Shown: one piece after another, positions 17,880 to 26,900 of the stretch
How positions within the stretch are numbered: position 1 is the first letter of the stretch
Layout: the number at the start of each line of letters is the position of its first letter
Assembly (NCBI GenBank): GCA_024280855.1
Contig: JAJRPG010000112.1
Location: 1 to 64,000 of the forward strand
Source: Planctomycetota bacterium
GTDB taxonomy: Bacteria > Planctomycetota > Phycisphaerae > UBA1845
Direction of reading: 5' to 3'
Length of the DNA: 64,000 nucleotides
Notes under the pieces: model-generated
Seen by the model: only the letters and a program-made list of their open reading frames with translations
Databases searched by the model: none
Told to the model about the DNA's origin: nothing
Program-made: the position numbers and the translations under genes

Positions 17880-19453
17880 CTTGCCCCGCTATGCTTGATT
17901 TCAAGAACTTGCAGACGCCGATTGGTCACGGTGACGTCCTCATCGAACCAGACCCCGGCTCACTCCCTGCTGCTGCTCAGAAAAATCAACTATCCCTAAG
18001 CAGGGCAAAGACTATCATCGCCGGTCAAACCCTGGCTCATTGGCGAAGTCAAACTCGCAAAAGAATAGCTGGCAGCGACGAGGGGTTCATTATTGTCACT
18101 GGCCATCAACCAGATTTTATTCATCCGGGGGTGTGGGCGAAACATGTAGTCTCCGCCCGACTCGCCCAAGCTATGCAGGGAAAAGTTCTCAACCTTGTCG
18201 TCGATTCAGACGTGGTGAAACGCAGCTCGTTGCCTGCTCCCGTTGTCAAGCAAGGCTCAGTATCTCTTGACCGAGTGCCATATACAACGGCAGGCAAAGA
18301 TTTATCCTACGAGCAAATGCCCCAACTTAGCCAAGAGCAAATCGACGATTTTGAATCGCGTCTACAAAACTCGTTAGGTTCAAGCTACGCCGCATCACAA
18401 TGGTCAACCTTTTTTACTGGGGTTCGCAGCGCGACCGACGCCAAAGATTGGGTCGACCAAGCCGTGGCTGGTAGGCGAGCCATCGAATCGGGCCTGGGAA
18501 TCTCAGTTATTGATCATCGCATCAGTGAAAACTGGTGTACGCCGCTCGTCGCGGACATGTTGCTTCACGCACGAAAGTTCGCAGAAAGCTACAATAAGGC
18601 ATTGGCTACTTATCGCCTGGAAAATAATGTCAAAGGCCAAGCACGACCTATCCCGGACCTGCTCATATCTGATGACCGCTGCGAAGTCGCCCTATGGACA
18701 CACGCAGCTAACTCGCCACGACAACGCCTTTTTGTGTCCGCCGATGATAAGCAGGTTCGCCTCTTCGCCGACGAGACAGAAATCGCCAGCCTGCCTCTAG
18801 ATACGCTACGCAGTCATCAATGCGCCGCTTGTAAACAATTGGCTGAGAACCTCCGGCAAAGCGGGCGGGAGCTTCGGCCTCGGGCACTCACTTTGACCTT
18901 ATGGGCCAGGCTTTTATTGGCTGATATTTTTGTTCACGGTATTGGCGGCGCGAAATATGACCGTATTACCGACAACATTATTCGCGACTATTACGAAATC
19001 CAAGCCCCCATCATGGCCTGTGCGTCTGCAACGCTTCATCTTCCTTTGCCCACCCACAGTGCAGGCACAGCTAGCTTGCAACAATTACATCGTGAATCCA
19101 GAGATTGGCAACATAACCCCCACCTCGCCCTCGACGGTCTGCCCGAAGCCCAGGACCATCTAACCACGCTCCAAACGCTGATTACGCAGTCGCAGGCACT
19201 CCGTAAAACCTCACCCCAGGACCGCCGAGCGCGGCGAGAGGTTTTTGATAATCTCCGAAAAATCAAGGCTCAATTGCAACAATACCAGCCTGAGCGTCAG
19301 GCCACCATCGACGCTCGAATCGCCCAAATGCGGCTGACGACGCTTGAGAACGAAATCGCTTTGGGAAGAGAGTATTTCTTTGGTCTTTTCGACGACGAAA
19401 CATTACATCAACTGCTAGCCGCCCTTCCCGCAGAGTCGGATTTTGCGGTATAA
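17861..19453 (+). CDS. Conserved hypothetical protein, BshC-like pattern
   Basis: About 520-530 residues, no signal peptide or membrane helix. I do not recognise a named family. Two segments resemble BshC, the cysteine-adding enzyme of bacillithiol synthesis: IIVTGHQPDFIHPGVWAKHVV near residue 75 (BshC has VTGQQ then a Gly/Pro-rich loop and helix), followed by LNLVVDSDV, and LLLADIFVHGIGGAKYDRITD near residue 350, where BshC has a GG-containing motif. The C-terminal third is helical and probably coiled coil. The start is uncertain: TTG at 17861, GTG at 17870 or ATG at 17891; the first two overlap the glycosyltransferase. The tight link suggests a joint pathway with that enzyme. The BshC relation is an inference from spaced motifs only. 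Confidence 0.6.
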   Translation: MSAVSLACPAMLDFKNLQTPIGHGDVLIEPDPGSLPAAAQKNQLSLSRAKTIIAGQTLAHWRSQTRKRIAGSDEGFIIVTGHQPDFIHPGVWAKHVVSARLAQAMQGKVLNLVVDSDVVKRSSLPAPVVKQGSVSLDRVPYTTAGKDLSYEQMPQLSQEQIDDFESRLQNSLGSSYAASQWSTFFTGVRSATDAKDWVDQAVAGRRAIESGLGISVIDHRISENWCTPLVADMLLHARKFAESYNKALATYRLENNVKGQARPIPDLLISDDRCEVALWTHAANSPRQRLFVSADDKQVRLFADETEIASLPLDTLRSHQCAACKQLAENLRQSGRELRPRALTLTLWARLLLADIFVHGIGGAKYDRITDNIIRDYYEIQAPIMACASATLHLPLPTHSAGTASLQQLHRESRDWQHNPHLALDGLPEAQDHLTTLQTLITQSQALRKTSPQDRRARREVFDNLRKIKAQLQQYQPERQATIDARIAQMRLTTLENEIALGREYFFGLFDDETLHQLLAALPAESDFAV

Positions 19454-19505
19454 TACCGGCAGTTATTGAAGTTCCAGGAAAACCCAAGAGTAAATCGAGG
19501 TACAC

Positions 19506-19940
19506 ATGACCGAACAGCAAGGCGAAGCAGGCCGAATTCACATTGACTCCGACTGGAAAGAAGAAGCCGCGCGTGAAAAAGAGATAATGGCCGAGCAGGA
19601 ACGCCAGGCCGAGGCCAAAAAAACTGACAGCGGAGACGCGACTGCTGGAAGTGCGCCGCCCTTCATCGAACTTGTAAACCTCATGGCTATGCAGGCGATG
19701 TACGCGCTTGGCGGGATGCAAGGACCGAGCGGCGAAAACATTCCGCCCAATCCCCATGCCGCAAAACATCATATTGATTTGCTTGAAGTATTGTCGATAA
19801 AAACTAAGGGGAATCTGACGGACGATGAGCAAAAGGCCCTCGATGCCGTGCTATACGAACTTCGCATGGTATACGTCCAAATGACGACAGGCGAAGTGCC
19901 TCCGGGTGGGCCAACGCCAGAGGGCGCACCGCCAGCGTAA
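19506..19940 (+). CDS. DUF1844 domain protein
   Basis: A 144-residue soluble protein. Residues about 50-125 match the DUF1844 pattern (PPFIELVNLMAMQAMYALGG, then AKHHIDLLEVLSIKTKGNLT, then LDAVLYELRMVYVQMT). The N-terminus is charged and probably helical; the C-terminus is Pro/Gly-rich and disordered. The family is widespread in deltaproteobacteria, planctomycetes and relatives and has no assigned function. It lies 52 bases after the preceding gene on the same strand and probably belongs to that operon. Confidence 0.8.
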   Translation: MTEQQGEAGRIHIDSDWKEEAAREKEIMAEQERQAEAKKTDSGDATAGSAPPFIELVNLMAMQAMYALGGMQGPSGENIPPNPHAAKHHIDLLEVLSIKTKGNLTDDEQKALDAVLYELRMVYVQMTTGEVPPGGPTPEGAPPA

Positions 19941-19992
19941 ACGCCAAGATTTTTTCCGGGCCTCATGGGGCCGTGGTTTATCGTTGCTCATC

Positions 19993-20070
19993 GTCATTCC
20001 CGCGGAGGCGGGAACCCAGTCTTTGCCCAACGTGAGTCTCGCTCTAGATTCCCGCCTACGCGGGAATGAC
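19993..20070. repeat. Inverted-repeat element (REP/MITE-like)
   Basis: GTCATTCCCGCGGAGGCGGGAA at 19993-20014 is mirrored by TTCCCGCCTACGCGGGAATGAC at 20049-20070, leaving about 34 bases between. Each arm is itself a small hairpin. The GTCATTCCCG...CGGGAATGAC core is common in dispersed non-coding palindromic repeats of many bacteria. It lies between the DUF1844 and rhomboid genes; a related core recurs at 45754-45794. Confidence 0.75.
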
Positions 20071-20135
20071 AAAATGGTTTCATATGCCGAGAAATAATGA
20101 CTGGTGGCTAATGCGCCACCCACAAGAAGCTAACA

Positions 20136-21344
20136 ATGCTGCTTATACTTCCCATTCGTACTGAATCCAGCTCGACCCAGATGCCCATGGTCAACTACAT
20201 GTTGATCGGGGCTAATCTGTTGATGTTCATCGTGTTCAACGAAGGCTATTTCGGCAGCGCCACAGTCGGCGTGCGCGAACAGTACATGGTCTTTCGTTCC
20301 GACGCGCCGACGCTGTTACAATTTTTCACTTACCAGTTCCTTCACGCCGACGCCTCTCACCTGTTAGGCAATTTGCTTTTCCTCTGGGTCTTTGGCAATA
20401 GCGTAAACGCCAAAATGGGCGATTGGCCTTACTTGTTCTTCTACCTAGCCGGGGGCGTTTTCGCCGCTTGGGGATATGCCTCGCTTCAGACTGACTACTT
20501 TCAGCTCATTGGCGCATCTGGCTCTATCGCAGCTGTGACGACGGCTTATTTAGCACTTTTCCCACGCTCGCGCGTCACCGTACTCGTATGGTTTTTCTTC
20601 ATTCATTTTTTCGAGTTGCCAGCGATGATTATCATCGGCGTGAAAATTATTCTCTGGGACAATCTCTTATCCGCCGCACTCTCAGGCCCAAGTAACGTCG
20701 CCTACCAGGCACACATGGCGGGGTATTTATTCGGATTTGTTGGCGCATTACTATTACTGTTCGTGCGCGCTATACCGCGCGATCAGTTCGACATCCTAGC
20801 CTTATGGAAACGCTGGAACAAACGTCGTGAATTTGCCTCAGCTATGGGTGATCCTGGCAACGCCGCCCGCGCACAGTTTGGCTCCGTAGCCCGCGAACCG
20901 AAACTCACCGTCGCCCAACAGCACGAAGAAGATCAACGCGTTGAGCAATTAGCCCAGGCCCGAACTCGTGTGACCCAGGCCCTAAGCAACAAAGATTTGA
21001 ATCTAGCTACGCAATATTTTGAGCAGCTAATCGTGATCGACGCGACACAGTGTATGCCCCAGGCCCAACAACTGGACATCGCCCGCGAACTGTTCAAACA
21101 AGGCAAGCAAATACAAGCCGCCGCAGCGTATGATCGTTACGTTAGCTGTTACCCCAACGCCCGCGACGTCGGCGATGTACTCTTATTATTAGGCATTATC
21201 AGCACCCGCGACCTCGGCAAGCACGACCTCGCGGAGTCTTATCTCAACAAAGCCAAGAAAGTGTTGCGCGACGAAAATCGACTGCAACAATGTGAACAAT
21301 GGCTAGCCAAAGTTTTAGCGACAGGAAGTCAACCAGGCGTATAG
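20136..21344 (+). CDS. Rhomboid family intramembrane serine protease
   Basis: A 402-residue membrane protein. Six or seven helices fill residues 15-215. The catalytic dyad is visible: S128 in GASGS and H193 in YQAHMAGYLFG; the first loop carries the family HADASHLLGNLLFLWVFG segment. Residues about 220-402 are cytoplasmic, charged and helical, with TPR-like periodicity (QLDIARELFKQGKQIQAAAAYDRYV), possibly a substrate or partner docking part. Rhomboids cleave single-span membrane proteins within the bilayer; the substrate is unknown. It is followed after 17 bases by the aminotransferase gene. Confidence 0.88.
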   Translation: MLLILPIRTESSSTQMPMVNYMLIGANLLMFIVFNEGYFGSATVGVREQYMVFRSDAPTLLQFFTYQFLHADASHLLGNLLFLWVFGNSVNAKMGDWPYLFFYLAGGVFAAWGYASLQTDYFQLIGASGSIAAVTTAYLALFPRSRVTVLVWFFFIHFFELPAMIIIGVKIILWDNLLSAALSGPSNVAYQAHMAGYLFGFVGALLLLFVRAIPRDQFDILALWKRWNKRREFASAMGDPGNAARAQFGSVAREPKLTVAQQHEEDQRVEQLAQARTRVTQALSNKDLNLATQYFEQLIVIDATQCMPQAQQLDIARELFKQGKQIQAAAAYDRYVSCYPNARDVGDVLLLLGIISTRDLGKHDLAESYLNKAKKVLRDENRLQQCEQWLAKVLATGSQPGV

Positions 21345-21361
21345 TTAGGTAAAGGAGGACC

Positions 21362-22240
21362 ATGAAAGAACTGGCATATCTCAACGGCGTATTCGGACCG
21401 ATCAGCGAGGCGAAAATTTCTATCGAAGATCGAGGGTTTCAATTTGGCGACTCTCTTTATGAAGTTATCGCCATTTATAACGGACAACCCTTTTTACTCC
21501 CCCAGCACATACAACGCATGCGCATCGGCGCGGACGCCATCCACTTAGCCTACGACTTTGACAAAGACCCGCTCGAACCCATCATTTTAGAAGGCATCAC
21601 GCTTAGCGGAATTCAAGACGCTTATGTTTACATACAAATTACGCGCGGGACTGCGCCGCGAGCGCATGCCATTCCAGACGGACTAACGCCCACCGTCATT
21701 ATGACGTTCAAACCCATGCCCATCGTCGCAGCTCAGCAAAGACGGCAAGGGCTGCGTGTGGTCACGTTGCGTGACGACCGTTGGGCAAATTGCTACATTA
21801 AAGCCACCACCTTATTACCAAACATCTTAGCCAAGAACGAAGCGCTGCGCCGAGGCTATGACGACGCAATTTTCGTCGCGTCCGATGGTAGCGTCCGCGA
21901 ATGCACCTCAGCTAACATTTATACAGTCAACGACGGAAGCATTGTTTTCCCACCGCGAACGCACTCGGTGCTACACGGCATCACACAGGGTTTTTTGATG
22001 TTATGCGCAAAGGACGCTGGCATCGGCATCCAAGAAGCCCGCATCGACGTCGCAGCCTTGCACGCATCTGACGAAGTTTTCATGTCTAACACGATGGTAG
22101 AAGTGCTAGGTGTAACGTCCATCGACGACAATACGATCGCCCAGGGGAAACCAGGGCCGGTGACTAAAAAACTCTACGAAGCATTTTGTAGCCGAGCGCA
22201 CCGTGCAGCGGTGCCTGAATCTTCCGGTATCAAGTTATAG
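21362..22240 (+). CDS. dat: Class IV aminotransferase, D-amino acid aminotransferase-like
   Basis: A fold-type IV PLP enzyme of 292 residues. The N-terminal pattern LAYLNGVFGPISEAKISIEDRGFQFGDSLYE is that of D-alanine/branched-chain aminotransferases; the PLP-binding Lys lies in NCYIKATTLLPNILAKNEA, and the phosphate-binding region in ECTSANIY and HGITQGFLM. The pattern around the active site fits D-amino acid aminotransferase, which interconverts D-Ala and D-Glu for peptidoglycan, better than branched-chain enzymes; aminodeoxychorismate lyase is a less likely alternative. AAAGGAGG sits just ahead of ATG. Co-transcription with the rhomboid gene is likely. Confidence 0.82.
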   Translation: MKELAYLNGVFGPISEAKISIEDRGFQFGDSLYEVIAIYNGQPFLLPQHIQRMRIGADAIHLAYDFDKDPLEPIILEGITLSGIQDAYVYIQITRGTAPRAHAIPDGLTPTVIMTFKPMPIVAAQQRRQGLRVVTLRDDRWANCYIKATTLLPNILAKNEALRRGYDDAIFVASDGSVRECTSANIYTVNDGSIVFPPRTHSVLHGITQGFLMLCAKDAGIGIQEARIDVAALHASDEVFMSNTMVEVLGVTSIDDNTIAQGKPGPVTKKLYEAFCSRAHRAAVPESSGIKL

Positions 22241-22451
22241 CGAATCAGGCCGATATGCCGCCGTCCCATAACAAATAATCGTCGCCATCTCGAATTTATA
22301 CGGACTGCTGGCACGGATATTGCGACGATTAGTGGCGGAAGCGTTGAATGGTTCGCTCGCTCGGGGTACGATCTACTTGTGGTCAGGGGTGTGAGTATCT
22401 GGATATTGTAGGCCGCTAGGCCGATAACTTATTTCGTAGCAAGGAAATCTA

Positions 22452-23120
22452 ATGACACACAAAACAATCGGATTCGCAACGGTTTCACTAGCCTGTTTCA
22501 CTCTCATCGTTTGGCTATCAAGCTCATCGGACATAGCCGTAGCTGAGACTTCCAGCATCAGCATGGCCCCATTGGTCATGGGCGATGGTGACGGCGGCAG
22601 TGGCTATGCCTATGTAGGCGCGAAAAAGTGCAAGATGTGCCACACCAAGCAGCACAAAAGCTGGAAGACCACGAAAATGGCCAATGCGATGGACACGCTC
22701 AAACCAGGGGCAGCCGCTGAAATCAAGACCAAGCACGGACTTGACCCCAAAAAAGACTATACAACTGACGTCACCTGTTTACAGTGCCATACGACAGGCT
22801 TTGGAGCAGAAGGTGGATACGCGATACCCGACCCTAATGATAAGAAAGCCGTGCGCAAAGCTAAGAAACTAGCAGGCGTCAGCTGCGAATCGTGCCACGG
22901 ACCCGGCAGCGAATATATCAAAATCCACAAAGACCTCTTAATGACCAAACGCAAGTACAAAGTCGAAGAACTATACGCAGCTGGGATGACCAAAATTGAC
23001 GCGACAACATGCACGACATGCCACAACGAACAAAATCCCACGAACCCCGGTGATTTTGATTTCGATAAGAAAAAAGACGAGGGAACACACAAACATCTGC
23101 CGCTCAAACAACGCGAATAG
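22452..23120 (+). CDS. Exported tetraheme cytochrome c (cytochrome c554-like)
   Basis: A 222-residue protein with a signal peptide (residues 1-31, ending near AVAE) and four CXXCH heme sites: CKMCH, CLQCH, CESCH and CTTCH. The first follows YVGAKKCKMCH and precedes HKSWKTTKMANAM, the arrangement seen in the cytochrome c554/c-prime family, where Trp and the downstream helix pack on heme 1. The Lys-rich mature protein (many KK pairs) would be highly basic. It probably carries electrons in the periplasm; the partner is not encoded nearby, and the gene stands alone in a 211-base gap upstream and a convergent gap downstream. AAGGAA precedes the ATG. Confidence 0.88.
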   Translation: MTHKTIGFATVSLACFTLIVWLSSSSDIAVAETSSISMAPLVMGDGDGGSGYAYVGAKKCKMCHTKQHKSWKTTKMANAMDTLKPGAAAEIKTKHGLDPKKDYTTDVTCLQCHTTGFGAEGGYAIPDPNDKKAVRKAKKLAGVSCESCHGPGSEYIKIHKDLLMTKRKYKVEELYAAGMTKIDATTCTTCHNEQNPTNPGDFDFDKKKDEGTHKHLPLKQRE

Positions 23121-23138
23121 TTATATTTCAACAGCCAT

Positions 23139-23173
23139 AAAAACTACGGCTCTGCGATTGAACCATCAGAGCC
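23139..23173 (-). terminator. Possible terminator at the end of the secretion operon
   Basis: On the minus strand GGCTCTG (23173-23167) and CAGAGCC (23154-23148) form a perfect 7-bp stem with a 12-base loop, followed by GTAGTTTTTATGG. It lies about 190 bases after the lipoprotein gene that closes the long minus-strand operon and just after the convergent cytochrome gene. Confidence 0.5.
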
Positions 23174-23262
23174 ACACGGCGCAAGCCTGCGGGCCGGTTT
23201 TGAGAGTCTCGGTAAATATGGCATCTTGCGAAAATGCCACCAGGCTTGCGCCAGGTGCTCTG
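23167..23262. repeat. Long imperfect inverted repeat
   Basis: CAGAGC followed by a short variable stretch and GGCGCAAGCCTG (ending 23189) is mirrored by CAGGCTTGCGCC (23241-23252) and GCTCTG (ending 23262): a 12-bp perfect inner and 6-bp outer stem. Inside it is a smaller hairpin, TGGCAT-ATGCCA. The structure resembles a small MITE-like element or folded RNA between convergent genes. It shares the CAGAGC arm with the terminator candidate, so the two could be alternative folds. Confidence 0.5.
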
Positions 23263-23364
23263 ACCGCACCACGTTTATCCATATATGAGGCTATGTTATT
23301 TATTATGCACTTGAACGCTTCGACGATCGCTATTACGCGCACGAAACGGATTATATGGCGTAAC

Positions 23365-23958
23365 TCATGATGCATATCGCGGCACACGAAAGCGTTTCGT
23401 TCCCGAACGCACCTTTTGGCCCGTAACATCTTCAAACCAAGTAATGATTTCGATTTCTTTCCCAGCTATGCTTTTTGTTGCCCAACGAAGCCAGATATGA
23501 TAGCCCATCCCCAAAAATGTTGATCGGATAGTTTGAAAAGTGCTGGTGGGATACCGCCAGTCGCTAACCAATGCCCGGCCAACAGTGCCATCACTCTTGC
23601 GCTCGATGATATACATTTCAATATAAATTTCACCGTCACGCAAAATACTTTTACCAACTCCCTTCACAGTAGCTGGCTCAAGAAATACGCGATATTGAAT
23701 ACCTTCCGGGTCACGGTCACCTGCTCTATCCGTACTGATCCAGGGTTTTTGATCGTACAGGCAACGAATATGGCGAATTCTGGCATCAGATGTGTGCTTA
23801 CGTTTCCTGGGAACCTTTTCCGTCGGCCGCTTAACTTCACCTGATGATCCAGCTATCGAATACGAGGTGTCGTGCTTATCAGATGTGTGACAACCACATG
23901 TCGCTACAAGCACGACCAGCCCCATAGACACAACTGCTTTTCGCCCAAAGTTCACCAT
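23365..23958 (-). CDS. Small lipoprotein at the end of the secretion operon (hypothetical)
   Basis: From the ATG at 23958 this is a 197-residue protein starting MVNFGRKAVVSMGLVVLVATCGC, a signal peptide with lipobox-like ATCGC. The mature part is mostly beta-strand (GIQYRVFLEPATVKGVGKSIL, then YIEMYIIERKSDGTVG, then HIWLRWATKSIAGKEIEI) with no motif I recognise. I reject the longer frame starting at 24030 because it would overlap the secretin gene; the chosen start is 10 bases after the secretin stop. By position it could be a secretin-associated lipoprotein (pilotin-like role), but the sequence itself does not show that. Confidence 0.65.
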   Translation of the reverse strand: MVNFGRKAVVSMGLVVLVATCGCHTSDKHDTSYSIAGSSGEVKRPTEKVPRKRKHTSDARIRHIRCLYDQKPWISTDRAGDRDPEGIQYRVFLEPATVKGVGKSILRDGEIYIEMYIIERKSDGTVGRALVSDWRYPTSTFQTIRSTFLGMGYHIWLRWATKSIAGKEIEIITWFEDVTGQKVRSGTKRFRVPRYAS

Positions 23959-23968
23959 GAGTAAATAC

Positions 23969-26900
23969 CTATTGCTGACTGCTACGAACCAACTTTTGAC
24001 CACGAGGAAGCTTGGGGCCAAACACTGCATGCTCGACCTCTAACGCAGGCCTAGGCCTTGATATAATCGGGCCGTAAGTCTTCGTTTTTGGCCCGTATTT
24101 TTTTAGTTGTTGCTGCTTTTTGGGTGCTGGCGTATCTATATGACCACCCATAGGGCTATCTTCAGATTCAGGCCCCATGGCAGAATCTTCCGGCAAAATT
24201 CGCAGGCTCTTCATAAACGGACTCTGCTTCAACCAGTCTGGCAGGCCTACATTGTCGCGCTCTTCGATCGACATACGATGCAAATCTTCGTCGGTTCGAA
24301 GAATGTCCACTGTCATAACAATAACCAATTCCGTCTTGGATTCGCTTGTACTTACCGATCGAAACAGCGGACCAATATATGGCAAGTCGCCTAGAAACGG
24401 CACTTTATTGACACCTTCTGAAACACGCTTTTGGATTAATCCGCCAATGATGACCGTCTCGCCATCTCGAACCGTGACGTTCGTTACCACTTCACGCGTT
24501 TGGAAAATTGGCGAAGCTACGCCCTCTGTAAGTTGAATGTTTTCGCCGATGTTTGAAATTTCCTGCGTCACAGCAATTGTCACATAGCCATCCGGGCTAA
24601 TCTGCGGCGTCGCGGTCAAAACTATACCCACATCTTCTCGACCAATTGTAGATTGCGTTTGGCCTGTATCATTAAGTCGCGAAGATTCAACGATCGGCAC
24701 CTCATCTGCAATCGTGATACTGCCTTCCTGACCATTGCGAACAAGGAGCGTGGGACGCGACAGCACCTCCAACCGACTCTCCTGCTGAATCGCATGGAAT
24801 AAGAAACTAAAATCCTCACCAGTCACAGTAAAATTAAAACCGCCAAGCCCCAAACCAGCAGCGCCAATATCAGTCCCTGTAACAAAGTCGAAATCAGACC
24901 CTTGAATAATACCGTTAGGCCCAACAATGGCATTTTCTGAAAAATTTAAATCCTGACCGGCAATTTCCATGCCCAATTCAAAATCATCCGTTTGCGTGAT
25001 TTCTGCAATCACGACCGAAATCATCACTTGAGGCTCCGGCCGATCCAACTGCTGAATCATTTCCATCGTCTGCGAGTAAGCGCCACGACTCGTTCCAATG
25101 ATCAGATGGCTACTACCACCTTCATCACCGCCAATCGCTTCGATGGATATCTGGCGTTCCATGCGCCGGCGCTGGGCCTCCTCGTCAGTGATATCACCAA
25201 ACACGTCTTCTTCTTGTTGGATAAAGTTCTTATAAGCATCCGCAATCTGCGACGCCTCACGATAATCTGTTTGTATAACTTCGACCACGCGAATTTCCGC
25301 CTCTTGGGAATCAAGATATTGCACCAGCGACTCGACCATGCGCAAATCAATTTCAGCACCAGCCGCGATGAATGTATTCGTTCGCGCATCAGCCGTGAAA
25401 CGAAGGTCTTGCCCCACGCTCGCCATTTCAAATTCACCCAACTCATCGCCAAACATGAGCTGCGCTTTAAGCTCATCGCCGCCACCGCCACCATCCGTTT
25501 GGAACAATTCTTCCATGCGATCGACCATCGTCTGTGCATCGGCATTGACCAACTGAAACAATCGAAGCTCGGATCGAATCGGGCGCACCTTGTCGAAATC
25601 AAGTATCATCGACTCTAACATATCCATGCTCGAAGCCGGGGCCATGACCATCAATGAGTTTGTACGCGGGTCAGACTGAATGCGAATATCCTGACGTAGC
25701 AACTTTCGCGTTATATGAGAGCCGTCAGGTTGCTTCTCATCAAAAGTTATAATAATCGCCTCTTCGCCATCCGAACCACCCTCCTCACCAACCAGCGTTT
25801 GCTGAAGCACTTCTGCAAAATCATCAGCCAGCGCTTGACGTAGTTGAATGACCTTTACCTTCATCTCTCGTGCGGGGTTCGTCGTGTCTAGCCTCTCAAT
25901 AATTGAAGAGATGTTTTCCATCTCAGACTTAGACGCCCATACAATTAGTGCATTGATACGATCATCAGTTTCAATGGCAATCGCATCCGCTCGGCCTTGC
26001 GAGCTATCTCCCTGAGATTGAAATAAGCTCGCAAGCTTATCTGCTACCGATGTAGCCTTCGCCAGCTTTAGAGGAAATATCTGAAATTGCTTGGCTAGTG
26101 TCGAAGGCTGATCCAGCTTGTCCAACAATTCCACTATGATCTCGTGATCATCCCGTGACGCGCTACCCACCAAACTATTAGAAGACTCGTCAGCCAACAG
26201 CACCACAGGCGTGCCCGAAATTTCCTGCCCCTCACCGCGCGAGTCAAACAAATCTTGCATACGTTGAGCCAGTTTGATGGCACTACCATGCTTTAATGCA
26301 TACACCCGAATGAGAGCGGAATTAGGGCCTCCTTTAACGTCGAGTCGTGGAATAATCTCAGCGGCGCGTTCCAGTGCATCTCGTGTACCAGCCATCAACA
26401 AGGCATTACTGCGTTGATCCGCAATGACCGTTGGCGACTTGAATGATGCCGATGCGCTCTCCATACCCTGAAACAATTCGTCCAACATGCCAGCCAACAC
26501 CGTCGTGTCTGCAAAGCTAAGTTTGAAAATACGTGTCCCCTCAATCAAAGGCTGGACCTCAAGCCGCTTAATTAATCGATTGATTTCATCAAAATCCTCG
26601 ACACTCGATGCGATAATAAGCGAATTGCTACGTTCGTCAGCTACAAGGATGGGCGTATCGTCCAACAATTCACCCACTTGTCGCAGTGCCGCCTTGCGTA
26701 GCCAAAGTTCATCGATTTTCTCTTTCATATCCAGCGCCGACAATCGACCACATTTAACGATGCGCACTTGGTCAAACAACTTAGCGGGTTTGGAATCCAA
26801 TTGACGGGAAATGACTTCGATCTCTTCAAAGTTTTCTTCCGATGCAGATACAATCAACGAATTACTTCGAATATCTACCGTCAAGAAAAGCGTTTCACGA

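Noticed and set aside
23166-23435. Minus-strand 89-codon frame in the gap after the cytochrome gene
   Set aside because: Overlaps the end of the lipoprotein gene in another frame and is built from the inverted repeat at 23167-23262.
24992-25618. Plus-strand frame of 208 codons opposite the secretin
   Set aside because: Shadow of the repetitive N-domain coding sequence; the secretin frame is strongly supported by its motifs.
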